Assembly: GCF_014648675.1 (NCBI RefSeq)
Contig: NZ_BMRO01000007.1
Span: forward strand, 253,562 to 317,561
From: Actinomadura livida
GTDB lineage: Bacteria > Actinomycetota > Actinomycetes > Streptosporangiales > Streptosporangiaceae
Direction: 5' to 3'
DNA: 64,000 nucleotides
Shown in pieces: positions 52,103-60,555 of the stretch. Every line of letters starts with the position of its first letter. Positions within the stretch are counted from its first letter, which is position 1. The position numbers were made by a program, and so were the translations under genes. The notes under the pieces are model-generated. The model worked only from the letters and a program-made list of their open reading frames with translations, was not told the DNA's origin and did not search any database.

Positions 52103-53427
52103 GCACGCCGGTCGTCACCGAGATGCGCGTCGTCCCCGTCGCGGGGCGCGACAGCATGCTGCTCAACCTGGGCGGCGCGCACGGCCCGTTCTTCACCCGG
52201 AACCTGGTGCTGCTGGGCGACTCGTCCGGCGCCACCGGCGTCGGGGAGGTCCCGGGCGGCGAGGGAATCCGGCGGACACTGGAGGACGCGCGCGACCTGG
52301 TCGTCGGCAGCCCCATCGGGCGGTCGGACGAGATCCTGAACGCCGTCCGCACCGCGTTCGGCCACCTGGACGCGGGCGGGCGCGGCCCGCTGACCCACGA
52401 CACGAGGATCACCGTCCACGCGCTGACCGCGATCGAGTCGGCGCTGCTCGACCTGATGGGGCGGTTCCTCGGCGTCCCGGTGGCGGCGCTGCTCGGCGAC
52501 GGCGTCCAGCGGACGACGATCCCGATGCTCGGCTACCTGTTCTACATCGGCGACCGCCGCAGGACGGGCCTTCCGTACGCGGCGCCGGCGGAGGGCGCCG
52601 ACGGGTGGCTGCGGGTCAGGCACGAGGAGACCATGACACCGGACGCGATCGTCCGGCAGGCGGAGGCGGCCCGCGAGCGGTACGGGTTCGCCGACTTCAA
52701 GCTCAAGGGCGGTGTGCTCAGGGGCGACGAGGAGGCCGCGGCCGTGCGGGCGCTGGCCGAGCGGTTCCCCGACGCCCGGATCAACCTGGACCCGAACGGC
52801 GCGTGGTCGCTGGCGGAGGCCGTCCGGATAGGCACCGAGCTGAAGGACGTCCTCGCCTACGCCGAGGACCCGTGCGGCGCGGAGCTGGGCTACTCCGGGC
52901 GCGAGACGATGGCGGAGTTCCGCCGCGCCACCGGCCTGCGCACCGCGACCAACATGATCGCCATCGACTGGCGGGAGCTCGGCCACGCGATCCGGCTGGA
53001 CTCGGTGGACATCCCGCTCGCCGACCCGCACTTCTGGACGATGCGCGGCTCGGTGCGGGTGGCGCAGCTGTGCCAGGCGTGGGGGCTGACCTGGGGCTCG
53101 CACTCCAACAACCACTTCGACGTGTCGCTCGCGATGTTCACCCACGTCGCGGCCGCCGCGCCCGGCGAGATCACCGCGATCGACACGCACTGGATCTGGC
53201 AGGACGGCCAGCGCCTCACCCGGGACCCGCTGCGCATCATGGACGGCCGGATCACGCTGCCGGAGGAGCCCGGCCTCGGCGTCGAGGTCGACGAGGAGCG
53301 CGTCGAGGCGGCGCACCGGCTGTACGTCAAGCACGGCCTCGGCGACCGGGACGACGCCGCCGCGATGGAGTACCTGGTGCCCGGCTGGACATTCGACCCG
53401 AAGCGCCCCTGCCTCGTCCGCGACTGA
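52099..53427 (+). CDS. gudD: Glucarate dehydratase (enolase superfamily)
   Basis: A 442-residue enolase-superfamily enzyme. DFKLKGGVL carries the KxK base, NLDPNGAWS and EDPCG the metal ligands, and [13 protein letters not shown] the His of the His-Asp dyad. It dehydrates D-glucarate to 5-dehydro-4-deoxy-glucarate. The middle enzyme of the route (5-dehydro-4-deoxyglucarate dehydratase) is not in the window. No transporter is adjacent. Confidence 0.9.
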   Translation: MSTPVVTEMRVVPVAGRDSMLLNLGGAHGPFFTRNLVLLGDSSGATGVGEVPGGEGIRRTLEDARDLVVGSPIGRSDEILNAVRTAFGHLDAGGRGPLTHDTRITVHALTAIESALLDLMGRFLGVPVAALLGDGVQRTTIPMLGYLFYIGDRRRTGLPYAAPAEGADGWLRVRHEETMTPDAIVRQAEAARERYGFADFKLKGGVLRGDEEAAAVRALAERFPDARINLDPNGAWSLAEAVRIGTELKDVLAYAEDPCGAELGYSGRETMAEFRRATGLRTATNMIAIDWRELGHAIRLDSVDIPLADPHFWTMRGSVRVAQLCQAWGLTWGSHSNNHFDVSLAMFTHVAAAAPGEITAIDTHWIWQDGQRLTRDPLRIMDGRITLPEEPGLGVEVDEERVEAAHRLYVKHGLGDRDDAAAMEYLVPGWTFDPKRPCLVRD

Positions 53428-53518
53428 GCGGCCAACGGCGCCCCGTGGCGATCGGGACGGAACCGGCGGCGGGTAACATCGGGCCGAACCCCGGCTTCCC
53501 CGTACCCCAGGCGAGGAC

Positions 53519-53956
53519 ATGCAGCAGACCGACCTGCCCGCGGCCGAGTACCGGCACATCTACGAGTTCAAGATCCGGTTCGGCGACATCGACTCCCAGG
53601 GCCACGTCAACAACGTGAAGTTCCTCGGCTACCTGGAGGACGCCCGCCTGGAGATGTTCCACGGCGACCCGGTGCGCAAGGGGGAGAAGCCCGTCCGCGG
53701 CATGGTGATCTCACGCCACGAGATCGACTACCGGACGCCGCTGCTGCCGACCGTGTACCCGATCCGCGTGGAGACGTGGGTGACCGAGGCGCGCGCGGCC
53801 TCGTTCAAGCTGGCCTACGAGGTGCGGGACGACGACAACGTCTACGCAGAGGCCACCTCGACCCTCGTGGCGTTCGACCCGGAGTCCAACCGGCTGCGGC
53901 GCTTCACCCCCGAGGAGCGGGAGTTCATCGGACGCTATGCGGCCCCCTCGCCATGA
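53519..53956 (+). CDS. Acyl-CoA thioesterase, 4HBT hotdog fold
   Basis: A 145-residue hotdog protein: FKIRFGDIDSQGHVNNVKFLGYLEDAR (catalytic Asp in FGDID), then ISRHEIDYRTPLL and SFKLAYEVRDDDNVYAEATSTLVAFD. It likely hydrolyses acyl-CoA; chain preference unknown. ATGA overlap with the next gene. Upstream: GGCGAGGAC. Confidence 0.88.
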   Translation: MQQTDLPAAEYRHIYEFKIRFGDIDSQGHVNNVKFLGYLEDARLEMFHGDPVRKGEKPVRGMVISRHEIDYRTPLLPTVYPIRVETWVTEARAASFKLAYEVRDDDNVYAEATSTLVAFDPESNRLRRFTPEEREFIGRYAAPSP

Positions 53957-54546
53957 CCGCGCTCGCCGGGTCGCCCGCCCCGCTGGACCGCCTCCAGCCC
54001 GGGGTGCGGCTGCGGGTCGTCCAGATGGCGGACGCGGAACGGCTCGCCGCGCTGTGCGCGGAGAACCGCGAGTACCTGCGCCCCTGGGAGCCTGAGCGCG
54101 ACGACGCGTACTTCACCGTGGACGGCCAGCGCGACAACCTGTACGACCTGATCGAGGCGTACGCGACGGGCGAGATGTGGCCGGGCGTCATCCTGGTCGA
54201 CGGTGAGATCGCCGGACGGATCACGCTGAACAACGTCCTGCGCGGCCCCCTGCAGAGCTGCTTCGTCGGCTACTGGGTGGCGCGCGCGCACGCCGGACGC
54301 GGTGTCGCGACAGAGGCGCTGCGGCAGGCGCTGGACGTCGCGTTCGGAGCACTCCGCCTGCACCGCGTCGAAGCCTTCACCCGGGTGGACAACCTCGCAT
54401 CCCAGCGCGTCCTGCAACGCAACGGCTTCACGGTGGTGGGAACGGCCCGCCGGCACATCCACCTGAACGGCCGCTGGCACGACGAACGCCTCTTCGAACG
54501 CCTAGCCCCCTGGGACGACGGAATCTCCCCAACCCCGCCCTGCTAG
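53953..54546 (+). CDS. GNAT acetyltransferase, RimJ/RimL type
   Basis: A 197-residue GNAT. RPWEPERDDAYFTVDGQ, then CFVGYWVARAHAGRGVATEALRQALDVAF for CoA binding and NLASQRVLQRNGFTVVGTARRHIHLNGRWHDERLFERL. These features match ribosomal-protein alanine acetyltransferase-like enzymes. The ATG at 53953 overlaps the thioesterase stop. Confidence 0.9.
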   Translation: MTALAGSPAPLDRLQPGVRLRVVQMADAERLAALCAENREYLRPWEPERDDAYFTVDGQRDNLYDLIEAYATGEMWPGVILVDGEIAGRITLNNVLRGPLQSCFVGYWVARAHAGRGVATEALRQALDVAFGALRLHRVEAFTRVDNLASQRVLQRNGFTVVGTARRHIHLNGRWHDERLFERLAPWDDGISPTPPC

Positions 54547-54977
54547 CCCAGGGGGACGACCCCCTGGAACCCCCCGTTGCGCACGGCGCACCGTTTCCCG
54601 ATCCGCTCCGCGTCTCGTGAAACGGCGCCCGTGCGTCGGGTCGTGCGACCTCCGGCGCCTGGGGCGCCTCCGGCCGCACGACCCGCGGGGTGATCATTTA
54701 TGCAGGTGAGCTGGGTTGTTCCAAGTGCCTGCCTGGGTGGCGGCACTCTTGGGGCCCTGGTCCGCGCGGGGCGCCGTTTCACGGGCCGGTCCAGGTCTTG
54801 TGACAGGGCCTGCGGTTGATCATTTGGGGTGGGGGAAGTGTCGTAAATCGGGGGTGGGTCGGGTGAGAGAACCATTTCATCACGGATAAGTAACAAGCGT
54901 GACAGGGGTCCGTTTTTGGCCTGTATTTGATCTAGTGTCGCGACGCGATTGTGGAGAACCCACGTGAAAGGGGCACA
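54547..54977. repeat. Intergenic region with a nested palindromic element
   Basis: A stretch of 431 bases without a gene. GTGAAACGGCGCCC (54617-54630) is repeated exactly inverted at 54769-54782. Inside, CGGGTCGTGCG (54637-54647) has a perfect inverted copy at 54675-54685 around a GGCGCC-rich centre. TGATCATTT occurs twice (near 54691 and 54814). It may be a small non-coding RNA, a MITE-like relic or a repeated intergenic element. The part after 54830 holds the presumed promoter of the S37 peptidase gene. Confidence 0.6.
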
Positions 54978-56438
54978 ATGCGGCGCGTCTCACAAGGAGC
55001 GATGGCACTGCTGCTCGCCGCGGCGCTGACCGGGGCGGGCGCCACTGCGGCGCAGGCGGTCACCGTCCAGGCGGGCAAGGCCACGGCGGGCAAGGCCACG
55101 GCGGGCACGGCCACGGCGGGCACGGCCCAGGCGGGCGACGTCCTCGACCGCCTCAAGGCGATTCCCGGAATGCAGGTGACGGAGAAGACCTCGACGTTGC
55201 CGGGCTACCGCTGGTTCTGGCTCGAATACCGGCAGCCGGTCGACCACCGCAACCCGCGGGGGCAGTGGTTCGAGCAGCGCATCATGCTGCAGCACAAGTC
55301 CGCCGACCTGCCGATGGTCCTCTACACCAGCGGCTACCACACCCCGGAGGTGATGTTCACCTCCGAGCCGACCGCGCTGGTCGACGGCAACCAGATCTCG
55401 GTCGAGTACCGGTACTTCAGCCCGTCCCGCCCCGTCCCCACGGACTGGACGAAGGACACGATCTGGCAGGCCGCCACCGACGAGCACCGGCTCATCCGCG
55501 CGCTCAAGGCCATCTACGGCGGCAAGTGGATCTCGACGGGCGGCAGCAAGGGCGGCATGACGGCCGTCTACCACAAGCGGTTCTACCCCCGTGACGTCGA
55601 CGGCAGCGTCGTCTACGTGGCGCCGAACGACTACCGCAACAACGACGACCGCGCCTACGACGAGTTCTTCCAGACGGTCGGGACCGACCCCGAGTGCCGC
55701 GCCCAGCTGCAGGGCCTCGCGCGGGAGTTTCTCAAGCGCCGCCCCGCCATGCTCGAGCGCTTCACCGCCGCCGCCGAGGAGAACGGCTGGACGTTCGACA
55801 TCCTGCGCACCCCGGACCGGGCGTTCGAGAACTCGGTGATGGACTACGAGTGGGCGTTCTGGCAGTACAGCCTGCAGTCCGACTGCGCGGACCTGCCGCC
55901 GGTGGACTCGTCCGACGACGTGCTGTACGAGTCGCTCGACACCATCTCCGGCCTGTCGTTCTACACCGACCAGGGCCTTGAGCCCTACATCCCGTACTAC
56001 TACCAGGCGGGCACGGAGCTCGGCTGGCCGTCGCCGAAGTTCGCGCACATGCGCAAGCTGCTGCGGCACGAGCGCAGCTACCACCCGCGCACGTACGTCC
56101 CGCGCGAGATCCCGATGCGGTTCGACAACGGCCGCGCCATGCGCGACATCGACAGCTGGGTGCGCGGGAACGCGAGCCAGATGATGTTCGTGTACGGGGA
56201 GAACGACCCGTGGGGCGCCAAGCCGTTCCGGCTCGGGAAGGGCGCCCGTGACTCGGCCGTCTACGTCGCTCCCGGCATGAACCACAGCGGCCGCCTGATC
56301 ACCAGGCTGCCCGCGGAGCAGCAGGCCAAGGCGGTCGCCGACCTCAAGCGGTGGGCCGGCATCGACGCGGACGCGCCGACGCTCAAGTCCGCACCGACCG
56401 CCGACGACCCCCTCCAGCTCCAGCGTCCGCCGCTGTAG
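54978..56438 (+). CDS. Secreted S37-family tripeptidyl aminopeptidase
   Basis: A 486-residue protein with a signal peptide (ALLLAAALTGAGATAAQA, residues about 9-27). A small imperfect repeat follows (AGKAT, AGKAT, AGTAT, AGTAQ; residues 32-51) and then the S37 peptidase region. The nucleophile is in STGGSKGGMTAVYHKRFYP, the acid region in FVYGENDPWGAKPF, and the His in APGMNHSGRL. S37 enzymes (Streptomyces PS-10) release tripeptides from N-termini. Probably exported to digest extracellular peptide. Confidence 0.87.
   Translation: MRRVSQGAMALLLAAALTGAGATAAQAVTVQAGKATAGKATAGTATAGTAQAGDVLDRLKAIPGMQVTEKTSTLPGYRWFWLEYRQPVDHRNPRGQWFEQRIMLQHKSADLPMVLYTSGYHTPEVMFTSEPTALVDGNQISVEYRYFSPSRPVPTDWTKDTIWQAATDEHRLIRALKAIYGGKWISTGGSKGGMTAVYHKRFYPRDVDGSVVYVAPNDYRNNDDRAYDEFFQTVGTDPECRAQLQGLAREFLKRRPAMLERFTAAAEENGWTFDILRTPDRAFENSVMDYEWAFWQYSLQSDCADLPPVDSSDDVLYESLDTISGLSFYTDQGLEPYIPYYYQAGTELGWPSPKFAHMRKLLRHERSYHPRTYVPREIPMRFDNGRAMRDIDSWVRGNASQMMFVYGENDPWGAKPFRLGKGARDSAVYVAPGMNHSGRLITRLPAEQQAKAVADLKRWAGIDADAPTLKSAPTADDPLQLQRPPL
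55071..55130 (+). repeat. Four tandem 15-bp units in the S37 gene
   Basis: GCGGGCAAGGCCACG-type units at 55071, 55086, 55101 and 55116 (two identical, two variants), in frame, encode the AG(K/T)A(T/Q) repeat just after the signal peptide. Confidence 0.95.
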
Positions 56439-56450
56439 CGCCGACCTCGC

Positions 56451-56495
56451 GGTGGGCCGTCCCAAGCGCTGACCCCTCGCCGGGGACGGCCCACC
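56451..56495. terminator. Bidirectional terminator between convergent genes
   Basis: GGTGGGCCGTCCC (56451-56463) pairs with GGGACGGCCCACC (56483-56495), a perfect 13-bp stem with a 19-base loop, between the S37 and GH13 genes. Confidence 0.75.
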
Positions 56496-56505
56496 AACGG
56501 GGGTG

Positions 56506-58080
56506 TCATTGCTGGTGTGCGATTAGTGCGCTTGCGTTGCCGGGGAGCAGGTCTCCGTAGAGGGGGGAGCTGCTCAGGAGCGGCTCGCCGGGAGGTAGGC
56601 GGACGGGGTTGTCGCCGCAGTTGAGGGCGCAGATCAGCGGGCCCCGCCGGAAGAAGACGGCCGTGTCGGGGGAGTCGAGCCATTCGACGTCCTCCGGGAG
56701 GTCGTCCAGGAGGCGGCGGCGCAGGGCCAGGGCCTCGCGGTAGAACGCCAGCATGGAGGACGGGTCCGAAGACTGGGCCTCCACGGTCATCGACGCCCAG
56801 TCCCGCGGCATCGGCAGCCAGGGGCGGGCGCCGTCCGCGCAGAACCCGTACGGCTCGGAGTCGCCGGACCAGGGCAGCGGGACGCGGCAGCCGTCCCGGC
56901 CCACCAGTTCACCGTTGGTGCGCTCCCAGATGGGGTCCTGCCTGGCGTCGTCGGGGAGGTCGGTCACCTCGGGCAGGCCCAGTTCCTCACCCTGGTACAG
57001 GTAGGCCGAACCTGGGAGTGCCAGAAGCATCAGTAACGCCGCCTTCGCTCTGGCGTGGCCGATGCCGGGGACGTTCTCCGGCCGCTCGTAGCGGGTGACG
57101 TGCCGGATCGAATCGTGGCTGGACAGGACCCAGGTCGGGGCGGCGCCCGTGGGGGCGACGGCCTTCATCGCGGCCGTCGCCACGTCGCGGAACGCTGCGG
57201 CCGACCACGAGGCGAGTTGCAGGTCGAACTGGAAGACCTGGTGGAGTTCGTCTGGGCGGAGGTAGAGGGCGAGGTCTTCCGGCCCGTCCGTCCACACCTC
57301 GCCTATGGCCATGCGGTCGCCGTCGTACTCGTCGAGGATCCGCCGCCACCGCCGGTACACGTCGTGGACTTCCGGCCGGCTGTAGATGGGGCCGTTCAGC
57401 ACGCGGCGGTCCTCTCCGCCGAGGTCGCGGAACGACGCGTCCTTGAACAGGCCCGCGGCCACGTCGATGCGGAAGCCGTCCACGCCCCGGTCGAGCCAGA
57501 AGCGCAGGATGTCCTCGAACTCGCGCTGGACCTCGGGGTTGCGCCAGTTGAAGTCCGGCTGCTCGCGCGCGTAGAGGTGCAGGTACCACTCGCCGTCGTC
57601 CACCTGCGTCCAGGCGGGGCCGCCGAACGCGGACGGCCAGTCGTTCGGCGGTGACTCCTCGCCGGGACGTTCCCCTGGCCTTCCGGGCCGGAAGATGTAG
57701 CGGGAACGCTCGGGTGAGCCGGGCGGCGCGGCGAGCGCCTCCCGGAACCAGGGATGCCGGTCGGACGAGTGGTTCGGGACGATGTCGACGATCAGCCGCA
57801 GCCCGTGCGCGTGCACGTCCGCGACGAGGGCGTCGAAGTCTCGGAGGGTGCCGAAGCGGGGGTCGACGTCGCGGTAGTCGGCCACGTCGTAGCCGCCGTC
57901 CGCGAGCGGGGAGGTGTAGAAGGGGGTGAGCCACAGCGCGTCCACACCGAGGTCGCGCAGGTGGCCGAGCCGGGACCGGATCCCCTGGAGGTCGCCTTCA
58001 CCGTCCCCGTCGGAGTCGGCGAAGCTGCGGACGTACACCTCGTACACGACGGCATGGCGCCACCACGGGATTCGCGTCAT
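56506..58080 (-). CDS. GH13 alpha-glucosidase (oligo-alpha-glucosidase type)
   Basis: A 524-residue GH13 enzyme without a signal peptide, so intracellular. Conserved regions: DIVPNHSS, GFRIDVAAG (nucleophile Asp), AIGEVW (acid Glu) and LSSHDS. The last region is usually SNHD; here Asn is replaced by Ser. It cleaves alpha-linked glucosides from small sugars. No sugar transporter or LacI regulator is adjacent. Start ATG 58080. Confidence 0.9.
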   Translation of the reverse strand: MTRIPWWRHAVVYEVYVRSFADSDGDGEGDLQGIRSRLGHLRDLGVDALWLTPFYTSPLADGGYDVADYRDVDPRFGTLRDFDALVADVHAHGLRLIVDIVPNHSSDRHPWFREALAAPPGSPERSRYIFRPGRPGERPGEESPPNDWPSAFGGPAWTQVDDGEWYLHLYAREQPDFNWRNPEVQREFEDILRFWLDRGVDGFRIDVAAGLFKDASFRDLGGEDRRVLNGPIYSRPEVHDVYRRWRRILDEYDGDRMAIGEVWTDGPEDLALYLRPDELHQVFQFDLQLASWSAAAFRDVATAAMKAVAPTGAAPTWVLSSHDSIRHVTRYERPENVPGIGHARAKAALLMLLALPGSAYLYQGEELGLPEVTDLPDDARQDPIWERTNGELVGRDGCRVPLPWSGDSEPYGFCADGARPWLPMPRDWASMTVEAQSSDPSSMLAFYREALALRRRLLDDLPEDVEWLDSPDTAVFFRRGPLICALNCGDNPVRLPPGEPLLSSSPLYGDLLPGNASALIAHQQ

Positions 58081-58098
58081 ACGTGGCGATCTACCCGC

Positions 58099-58482
58099 TT
58101 ATGTCGGGGCGTTCACCAGACTTTGGGCCGCCATCGTGAAGTAGTCCCACAGCTGCTTCTCCAGCGGTTCGGGAAGCCCCAGTTCCTCCACGGCGACCCG
58201 CATGTGCCGCAGCCAGGCGTCCCGCTCGGCCGCGCCGATGACGAACGGCACGTGCCGCATCCGCAGCCGCGGATGCCCGCGCCGCTGACTGTAGGTGTTC
58301 GGGCCGCCCCAGTACTGGATCAGGAACAGCCGCAGCCTCTCCTCGGCGGGGCCGAGGTCCTCCTCGGGATAGAGGGCGCGTAGGTCGGGGTCGTCCGCGA
58401 CACCCTGGTAGAAGCGGTGCACCAGCCGGTGGAAGGTCTCCTCGCCGCCGACCGCTTCATAGAAGGTCACCTTTTCAGCCAT
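58099..58482 (-). CDS. glbO: Group II truncated haemoglobin (GlbO/TrHbII)
   Basis: A 127-residue globin. [44 protein letters not shown], and the proximal His in RLRMRHVPF, with Trp in RDAWLRHM (G8), are all typical of mycobacterial GlbO. It binds oxygen and may detoxify NO or peroxide. ATG at 58482 follows GTGGAG; a start four codons upstream is less likely. Confidence 0.93.
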   Translation of the reverse strand: MAEKVTFYEAVGGEETFHRLVHRFYQGVADDPDLRALYPEEDLGPAEERLRLFLIQYWGGPNTYSQRRGHPRLRMRHVPFVIGAAERDAWLRHMRVAVEELGLPEPLEKQLWDYFTMAAQSLVNAPT

Positions 58483-58530
58483 AGCGATCTCCACCCTATG
58501 TGAGACGTGCGCACTTGCGTCCCCGCGTCC

Positions 58531-59526
58531 CTATGGGGCGGGGGTCGCGACGGTCACGCCGGCCTCGTCGAACACGCGCTTGACCCGCTCGCGCAGCTCG
58601 CGGGCGACGTCGCCTTGCTTGCCGGGGGCCGTCTTCAGGACGACGCGGATGACGAGGGCGTCCCCGGCGAACGCCTGCACGCCCCACACCGCCGGCTCCT
58701 CCAGGATGAGGTCGTTCCAGGGGGAGTCGGCGGCCATCGCGTCGGCGGTGGTCTGCAGAAGCTCCTTGACCCGCTCGGTGTCCTCGTGGATGTCGACCGG
58801 GATGTCCAGGACGGCACGGCCCCAGTTCTGCGACTCGTTCCCGACCCTCTTGATCTCGCCGTTCGGGACGTACCAGACGATGCCGTCCACGTCCCGCATC
58901 CGGGTGACGCGCAGCGTGACGGCCTCGACCGTCCCCTTGGCGCTACCGACGTCGATGTAGTCGCCGACGCCGTACTGGTCCTCCAGCAGCATGAACAGCC
59001 CGGCGAGGATGTCCTTGACGATGTTCTGCGCGCCGAAGCCGACGGCGACGCCGATGACGCTCGCGCTGGCCAGGATGGGGGCGAGGTTCAGCCCGAGCGA
59101 GCCGAGGATGCTGAACAGGGCCGTCCCCATGATGAGGACGGACGCGAAGGAGCGCAGCACCGACCCGAGCGTCTGGGCGCGCTGGGCCCGCCGCTTGGTG
59201 AGCAGGGCGGGGTTGCCCTCGAACACCGTCCGGGAACGTTCCCTGACCCGCTCCGACATCGTGCCCTCGGCCATCCGCAGCGTCACCCTGGTGATCATGC
59301 GGTGCGCGATGTTCTTCACTATCAGCGCGACCACCAGGGTCAGGATGATCAGCAGCAGGGTGGTGAGCGGGCCGTCGAGCCAGGTCGAGTAGAACCGGGT
59401 GAAGTCGGTGTTGTGCGAGATGTTCCAGACGAGCCGGCAGGAGGTCGTTGGCGTCTCGTCGCGGCAGGCCGACTCGGCGGAACCGTTCTGGGCCCAGGGC
59501 AGCAACGGCTCGACGGCGAGTGACAT
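58531..59526 (-). CDS. MscS-family mechanosensitive channel
   Basis: A 331-residue protein. A short periplasmic N-terminus is followed by membrane helices: TTLLLIILTLVVALIVKNIAHRMI, then SFASVLIMGTALFSILGSLGLN. The pore helix is SASVIGVAVGFGAQNIVKDILAG and the beta domain has QYGVGDYIDVGSAKGTVEAVTLRVTRMRDVDG. A cytoplasmic vestibule domain completes it. It opens under membrane tension. ATG at 59526 has GGAGGG upstream. Confidence 0.92.
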   Translation of the reverse strand: MSLAVEPLLPWAQNGSAESACRDETPTTSCRLVWNISHNTDFTRFYSTWLDGPLTTLLLIILTLVVALIVKNIAHRMITRVTLRMAEGTMSERVRERSRTVFEGNPALLTKRRAQRAQTLGSVLRSFASVLIMGTALFSILGSLGLNLAPILASASVIGVAVGFGAQNIVKDILAGLFMLLEDQYGVGDYIDVGSAKGTVEAVTLRVTRMRDVDGIVWYVPNGEIKRVGNESQNWGRAVLDIPVDIHEDTERVKELLQTTADAMAADSPWNDLILEEPAVWGVQAFAGDALVIRVVLKTAPGKQGDVARELRERVKRVFDEAGVTVATPAP

Positions 59527-59679
59527 TCGGCAGACCCTCCCCGGCCGTAAGTGGTGCCTCGACACCTCGCCGTGCTCCCGCGGCGGGTACGAGCCTGATC
59601 GTAGGGGACTGGTCCGATCGGTTCGTACTACCGCGGGCGATGTGTCACGGCGTGGCCGGGGAGGGGCTGTTCGGCGAAC

Positions 59680-59735
59680 GTGTCCCGCGAGGTCCGCGGC
59701 TGCCGCGCCGTTCCGGCCGCGGCCTCGCGGGACAC
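59680..59735. terminator. Long hairpin after the minus-strand gene at 59827
   Basis: GTGTCCCGCGAGG (59680-59692) pairs with CCTCGCGGGACAC (59723-59735). CCGCGG pairs inside (59694-59699 with 59717-59722), with one bulged T. The stem is about 19 bp with a 17-base loop, in a 300-base gap with no gene. No T-run on either side. Confidence 0.5.
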
Positions 59736-59826
59736 GCTCGGTCTCGGGGGCGACCTGCGCGGGCGTCCGGCTGAGGGGTCCGGGTTCAGGGGGTTCCGGC
59801 GGACGGGGGAGTCCGGCGGAGCCGGG

Positions 59827-60165
59827 TCATCTCATGGCGGAGGGCTCCCGCCCGCTCCGCGCCGGCCCCTCGCTCACCTCGCAGCGGAGCGGCTGCAGGA
59901 CGTGCGCCAGCTTCAGGGCGGCGCCGCCCACGTCGTCGACGCGGTGCATGCGCTCCCCCCAGGACCACCAGAAGTAGTGGTCCGCGGTCTCCGGGACCGG
60001 GGCGCAGGTGATGTCCTCCGCGAGGCTCGCGGCCTCGGGGTTCACCACCCGCAGGAACGCGGGCCCCGACCTGGTCCGGACGACGCGGGCGACGAGTCCC
60101 CGCGTGTCGAGCTCCTGTTCCAGCTCTTCGAGGTAGCCGACGCGCCTGTCACTGACCACCTTCAC
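59827..60165 (-). CDS. Hypothetical protein
   Basis: About 112 residues: RVGYLEELEQELDTRGLVARVVRTRSGPAFLRVVNP, then ADHYFWWSWGERMHRVDDVGGAALKLAHVLQ. No family is recognised, though the tail resembles small actinomycete proteins next to XRE/TPR regulators. GTG at 60165 or 60159 is preferred after GGAGGG. It points away from the XRE/TPR regulator at 60556. Confidence 0.65.
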   Translation of the reverse strand: MKVVSDRRVGYLEELEQELDTRGLVARVVRTRSGPAFLRVVNPEAASLAEDITCAPVPETADHYFWWSWGERMHRVDDVGGAALKLAHVLQPLRCEVSEGPARSGREPSAMR

Positions 60166-60555
60166 ACCCCCTCCGTAGGAGAGCGCCGGCTCCCGGGCCA
60201 GCACCGGCGATTGATCGACTCAGCGAATCCGTTCGGTCACTCGCGGCGAGAATTGCAACTCTCACCCTGGCGGGTCAAGTGACCCCGGGTCACCGCCGGA
60301 ACCGAATTCCCCCACCTCAGGGGAAGTCTGCACCCCTCTGGAGGAAGAATCTCTACCCGGGGGATGCGGGAGGCATCCGGACCCCCGCTACTTCCGGCGA
60401 ATCGCTTGGCCGCCCCAGTGCCGGGGGTTACGCTGCGTGCGCGAGAGATTATTTCTCGTGGCCAACCAGTCGACCCGGTCGCCGTGGCTGGGACGACCGC
60501 CCTCTCCCCCCGAGGAAGAGCGGTCTCCCGTCGCGACGGGAGGAGGCCGGAACCG
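60166..60555. other. Divergent intergenic region with hairpins
   Basis: A 390-base gap between divergent genes. GGATGC-GGGAG-GCATCC (60362-60378), extended by C-run/G-run pairing, forms a strong hairpin. CGAGA-N7-TCTCG (60442-60458) overlaps a possible -10 (TATTTC, 60450-60455), with TTACGC 16 bases upstream. No gene is supported here. Confidence 0.45.

Noticed and set aside
56506-58080. Trehalose synthase or amylase assignment for the GH13 gene
   Set aside because: Length and motifs fit several GH13 subfamilies; there is no signal peptide or C-terminal kinase domain to decide, so only the general glucosidase call is kept.
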